Origin: Clostridia bacterium
GTDB lineage: Bacteria > Bacillota > Clostridia > Oscillospirales > CAG-272
NCBI GenBank assembly: GCA_017621655.1
Contig: JAGASS010000003.1
Location: forward strand, 1-33,079
DNA length: 33,079 nt
Direction: 5' to 3'
Shown here piece by piece: positions 31,171-33,079 of this stretch. Numbering within the stretch: the first letter of the stretch is position 1; every line of letters starts with the position of its first letter. The notes beneath the pieces were generated by a model. The model was not told the origin of the DNA. It was given only the letters and a program-made list of their open reading frames with translations, and made no database searches. The position numbers and the translations under genes are program-made.

Positions 31171-31908
31171 ATGCAGATGGTAGATATGTTCTTCGATGAA
31201 CTCGAAGACGCTAAAAAGAGAAAGGTTCCCTTTATAATTCCGATCGGTACTATCGAGTATCACGCACTTCACGCAAGCTGCGGCACCGATACGATGGTCA
31301 TCAACGGAACTATGCGCGAGCTTGAGAAGACGAAGGAGATCGTAGTATGTCCTCCGATCTGGTACGGAGTTGCAAGCTACGCGGTTGCAGGACCCGAAAG
31401 CGGCACGATCCACGTTGACGTTGACGCGTACGAAAACTATATTTATTGCATACTCAAGTCCATGATCTACGGCGGAGTTAAGAATATCTACTGCGTCGCA
31501 CATCATCAGACCGAGGAAGCAGGACTTATGCCTATGACCATCGCGTGCCACAAGGCGGCGAAGAAGGTCATCATGGAGTATATGGAAGATACCCGCGGCA
31601 AGGGCTGGTGGGGCAGCAACGATTACGCTGACTACTACGAGAATCTCGGAAGCGGAGACGATCCCTTCTCCTACATCAAGGTGATCCCGCTTATAAGCAA
31701 GGAAGCACAGCATAAGTGCGGCGGATTTGACCACGCAGGCAAATTTGAGAGCAGTCTTATGTATGCGCTTTATCCTGACCACGTTGATCTTGAACGCACT
31801 AAGAAGAACACCGAGTGGTTCGCTCTTAATTCCGTCGAGACCAGCATGGAGCTCGGACAGCACATGGTAAAATGTACGCTTGAAGCGCTCGAGGAAATTA
31901 TCAAATAA
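31171..31908 (+). CDS. Creatininase-family amidohydrolase
   Basis: This 245-residue protein of the creatininase family (Pfam PF02633) has IPIGTIEYHALHASCGTDT, giving E29, H31 and D40 as metal ligands. The mid-chain motif VAHHQTEEAG (H111/H112, E115) stands where creatinine hydrolases carry GHGGN. Family reactions include opening of cyclic amides (creatinine) and hydrolysis of diketo-inositol in some inositol pathways. The altered GHGGN motif argues for a different substrate. Co-transcription with a creatinase-like protein is striking, because creatininase and creatinase are consecutive steps in creatinine breakdown. The start follows GAGGAG. Confidence 0.83.
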   Translation: MQMVDMFFDELEDAKKRKVPFIIPIGTIEYHALHASCGTDTMVINGTMRELEKTKEIVVCPPIWYGVASYAVAGPESGTIHVDVDAYENYIYCILKSMIYGGVKNIYCVAHHQTEEAGLMPMTIACHKAAKKVIMEYMEDTRGKGWWGSNDYADYYENLGSGDDPFSYIKVIPLISKEAQHKCGGFDHAGKFESSLMYALYPDHVDLERTKKNTEWFALNSVETSMELGQHMVKCTLEALEEIIK

Positions 31909-31926
31909 TTTTTTGCGGAGTAAAGT

Positions 31927-32982
31927 ATGCGCTTTTATTTGAACAAAGGATTTTTCACGGACAGAGAATTTCTTATAGCCGAAAACGCAAATATGAAGGC
32001 AGTAGCTTTCAAGTATTCGACGGGTGTTGAGGCGATAAGAATAGAGAACAAAAAGGGATATATCGTCATTCTCCCCTTCAAGGGACAGCAGATCTGGAGA
32101 GCAAGCTTTTGCGGTAAGGATCTCTGGATGAAGACGATGATGGATGAGCCGCGTAAGACCGATATTTATCTTGAGACGTACGGCGCGTTCCTCCTTCACT
32201 GCGGACTTGACGCAATAGGAACGCCTGCCTGCTACGAGGATAAGCATTCTCAACACGGTACTATCCCGAACGTATGCTATCAGAGCGCGTATATCGACGT
32301 CGGCGATGACTATATTGCAGTCGGCGGAAGATACGATTACGATAAATCGTTCGTGAAGAACTATGCGTTTTCACCCGAATGCCGTCTTTATGAGAACGAC
32401 AGCGTGCTGAAGATCCACGTAGAGATCGAGAATAAACGTAAGAGTCCGCTTGAGTATGCGTACCTTTGCCATATCAACTTCCGTCCGATCGACGGCTCGA
32501 CGCTCGTTTACAGCGCCGACTACGATCCCGAGCACGTGAAGGTGATAAAGGGCGACGGCGATTCGGAGGAGCTTAAGGCGTTTAAGGATAAGCTTTCCGA
32601 AAACCCCGAGCTTCACCATAAGGTCGGAGCAGAGGGCGAGATCTACGATCCCGAGATATGCTTTACCGTTACCTATAAGGGAGACGAGACGGGCAGAGCG
32701 TACACCTTGCAGACAAACGGCGAGGGCGCTTGCTACGTGAGCCATCCTGTAGCGGAGCTTCCTGTCGGCGTGCGTTGGATATCGAGAACCGGCGACGAGG
32801 ATTCTATGGGAATGATACTTCCCGCGACATCTGAGGCAATGGGTTACACTTATTCAAAGCGTACGGGACAGATGAGAACTCTCGGCTCTTATGAAAAGCT
32901 TTCGTTTGACATCGAGGCGGGCTATCTTGAAAAGGACGAGGCAAACGCTGTCCTTGACAAAATAGCAAAGATAAAAGAATAA
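31927..32982 (+). CDS. DUF4432 family protein (aldose 1-epimerase-like fold)
   Basis: This 351-residue protein is beta-rich throughout with the galactose-mutarotase-like segment order: GYIVILPFKGQQIWRASFCGK, then HCGLDAIGTPACYED, then QHGTIPNVCYQSAYIDVGD, and a late ISRTGDED. This pattern fits DUF4432, related to aldose 1-epimerases. Family members are often found in sugar or polyol catabolic operons and their reactions are mostly untested. There is no signal peptide. It is the last gene of the operon, 18 bp after the creatininase-like gene, and is followed by a terminator. It supports a carbohydrate or cyclitol substrate for the whole operon. Confidence 0.82.
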   Translation: MRFYLNKGFFTDREFLIAENANMKAVAFKYSTGVEAIRIENKKGYIVILPFKGQQIWRASFCGKDLWMKTMMDEPRKTDIYLETYGAFLLHCGLDAIGTPACYEDKHSQHGTIPNVCYQSAYIDVGDDYIAVGGRYDYDKSFVKNYAFSPECRLYENDSVLKIHVEIENKRKSPLEYAYLCHINFRPIDGSTLVYSADYDPEHVKVIKGDGDSEELKAFKDKLSENPELHHKVGAEGEIYDPEICFTVTYKGDETGRAYTLQTNGEGACYVSHPVAELPVGVRWISRTGDEDSMGMILPATSEAMGYTYSKRTGQMRTLGSYEKLSFDIEAGYLEKDEANAVLDKIAKIKE

Positions 32983-32988
32983 TTAAAC

Positions 32989-33028
32989 CTGCCCGTAAGC
33001 TCGGAAGAGCTTACGGGCAGATTTTTTG
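32989..33028 (+). terminator. Terminator of the ASRT/M24/creatininase/DUF4432 operon
   Basis: A 14-bp perfect stem CTGCCCGTAAGCTC, loop GGAA, GAGCTTACGGGCAG, then A and six T. Confidence 0.92.
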
Positions 33029-33050
33029 TGATGTAACATTGTTTTCAAAC

Positions 33051-33078
33051 GGGGCGTCGAGGACGTCGCCCCCTACAA
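33051..33078. repeat. Intergenic hairpin repeat, family A (window edge)
   Basis: Family A core GGGGCGTCGAGGACGTCGCC with CTACAA, preceded by the constant flank GATGTAACATTGTTTTCAAA. Confidence 0.72.
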
Positions 33079-33079
33079 G

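Noticed and set aside
29825..32256. Two long antisense frames over the M24 and creatininase-like genes
   Set aside because: Same codon-usage effect; the sense genes have clear families and ribosome binding sites.

Overview
The window looks like about 33 kb of chromosome from a Gram-positive, anaerobic-type Clostridia bacterium, probably an uncultured gut or rumen relative of the Oscillospirales/Christensenellales. The assignment is an inference. It rests on roughly 50% GC, strong GGAGG ribosome binding sites, textbook sigma-A promoters (TTGACA-17-TATAAT types), a Firmicute gene set (Feo system with a Cys-rich accessory peptide, GtrA, MurI, YfbR, carbohydrate ABC transporters without their own ATPase), and intergenic repeats of a kind I have seen in Clostridia. 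No phage, transposase or CRISPR genes are visible.

Layout. 1-270: intergenic repeats. 303-2682: ferrous iron uptake on the minus strand (feoA, feoB, small Cys-rich protein). Two GTTAGC-N4-GCTAAC palindromes lie in front of feoA and feoB. The adjacent plus-strand gene encodes a DtxR-type regulator with iron-type ligands, overlapped by a GtrA-like membrane protein gene (2841-3619). 3655-4150: a dense repeat cluster in a convergent gap. 4238-7029: a minus-strand operon of two xylose-isomerase-like TIM barrels flanking a Gfo/Idh/MocA dehydrogenase, likely for sugar or inositol-type oxidation and isomerisation. 7327-10613: glyA, then a terminator, then a cytoplasmic GH78-like rhamnosidase. 11012-12628: a DEDDh exonuclease with a Cys-rich tail and a PRTase-like protein lacking the acidic PRPP pair. 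12660-13170: a second dense repeat cluster. 13205-14580: yfbR-murI on the minus strand.

15010-27614 is the largest unit. A consensus promoter and a leader of about 300 nt precede seven co-directional genes: a 1025-residue solute-binding protein with two N-terminal beta-sandwich domains, a MalF/MalG-type permease pair, a secreted NHL-propeller/TPR/Yip1 membrane protein, a secreted DUF5696 protein (probable beta-sandwich plus TIM barrel), and a second permease pair. There is one binding protein, two permease pairs and no ATPase. It is probably a glycan sensing and import system whose substrate is unknown.

27640-28130: an intact tRNA-Leu(CAG) flanked on both sides by tRNA-Leu-like fragments interrupted by hairpin-rich inserts. 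28140-28520: more repeats. 28567-32982: an AraC regulator diverges, through overlapping promoters, from a four-gene operon. That operon encodes an Anabaena-sensory-rhodopsin-transducer-like protein, a creatinase-like M24 protein that has lost the two aspartate metal ligands, a creatininase-family hydrolase and a DUF4432 aldose-epimerase-like protein. It is a second candidate for an undescribed small-molecule catabolic system.

The intergenic repeats deserve attention. Several families keep constant flanks while the hairpin stems change in a base-pair-preserving way, and one module sits inside the loop of another at some sites but is absent at others.
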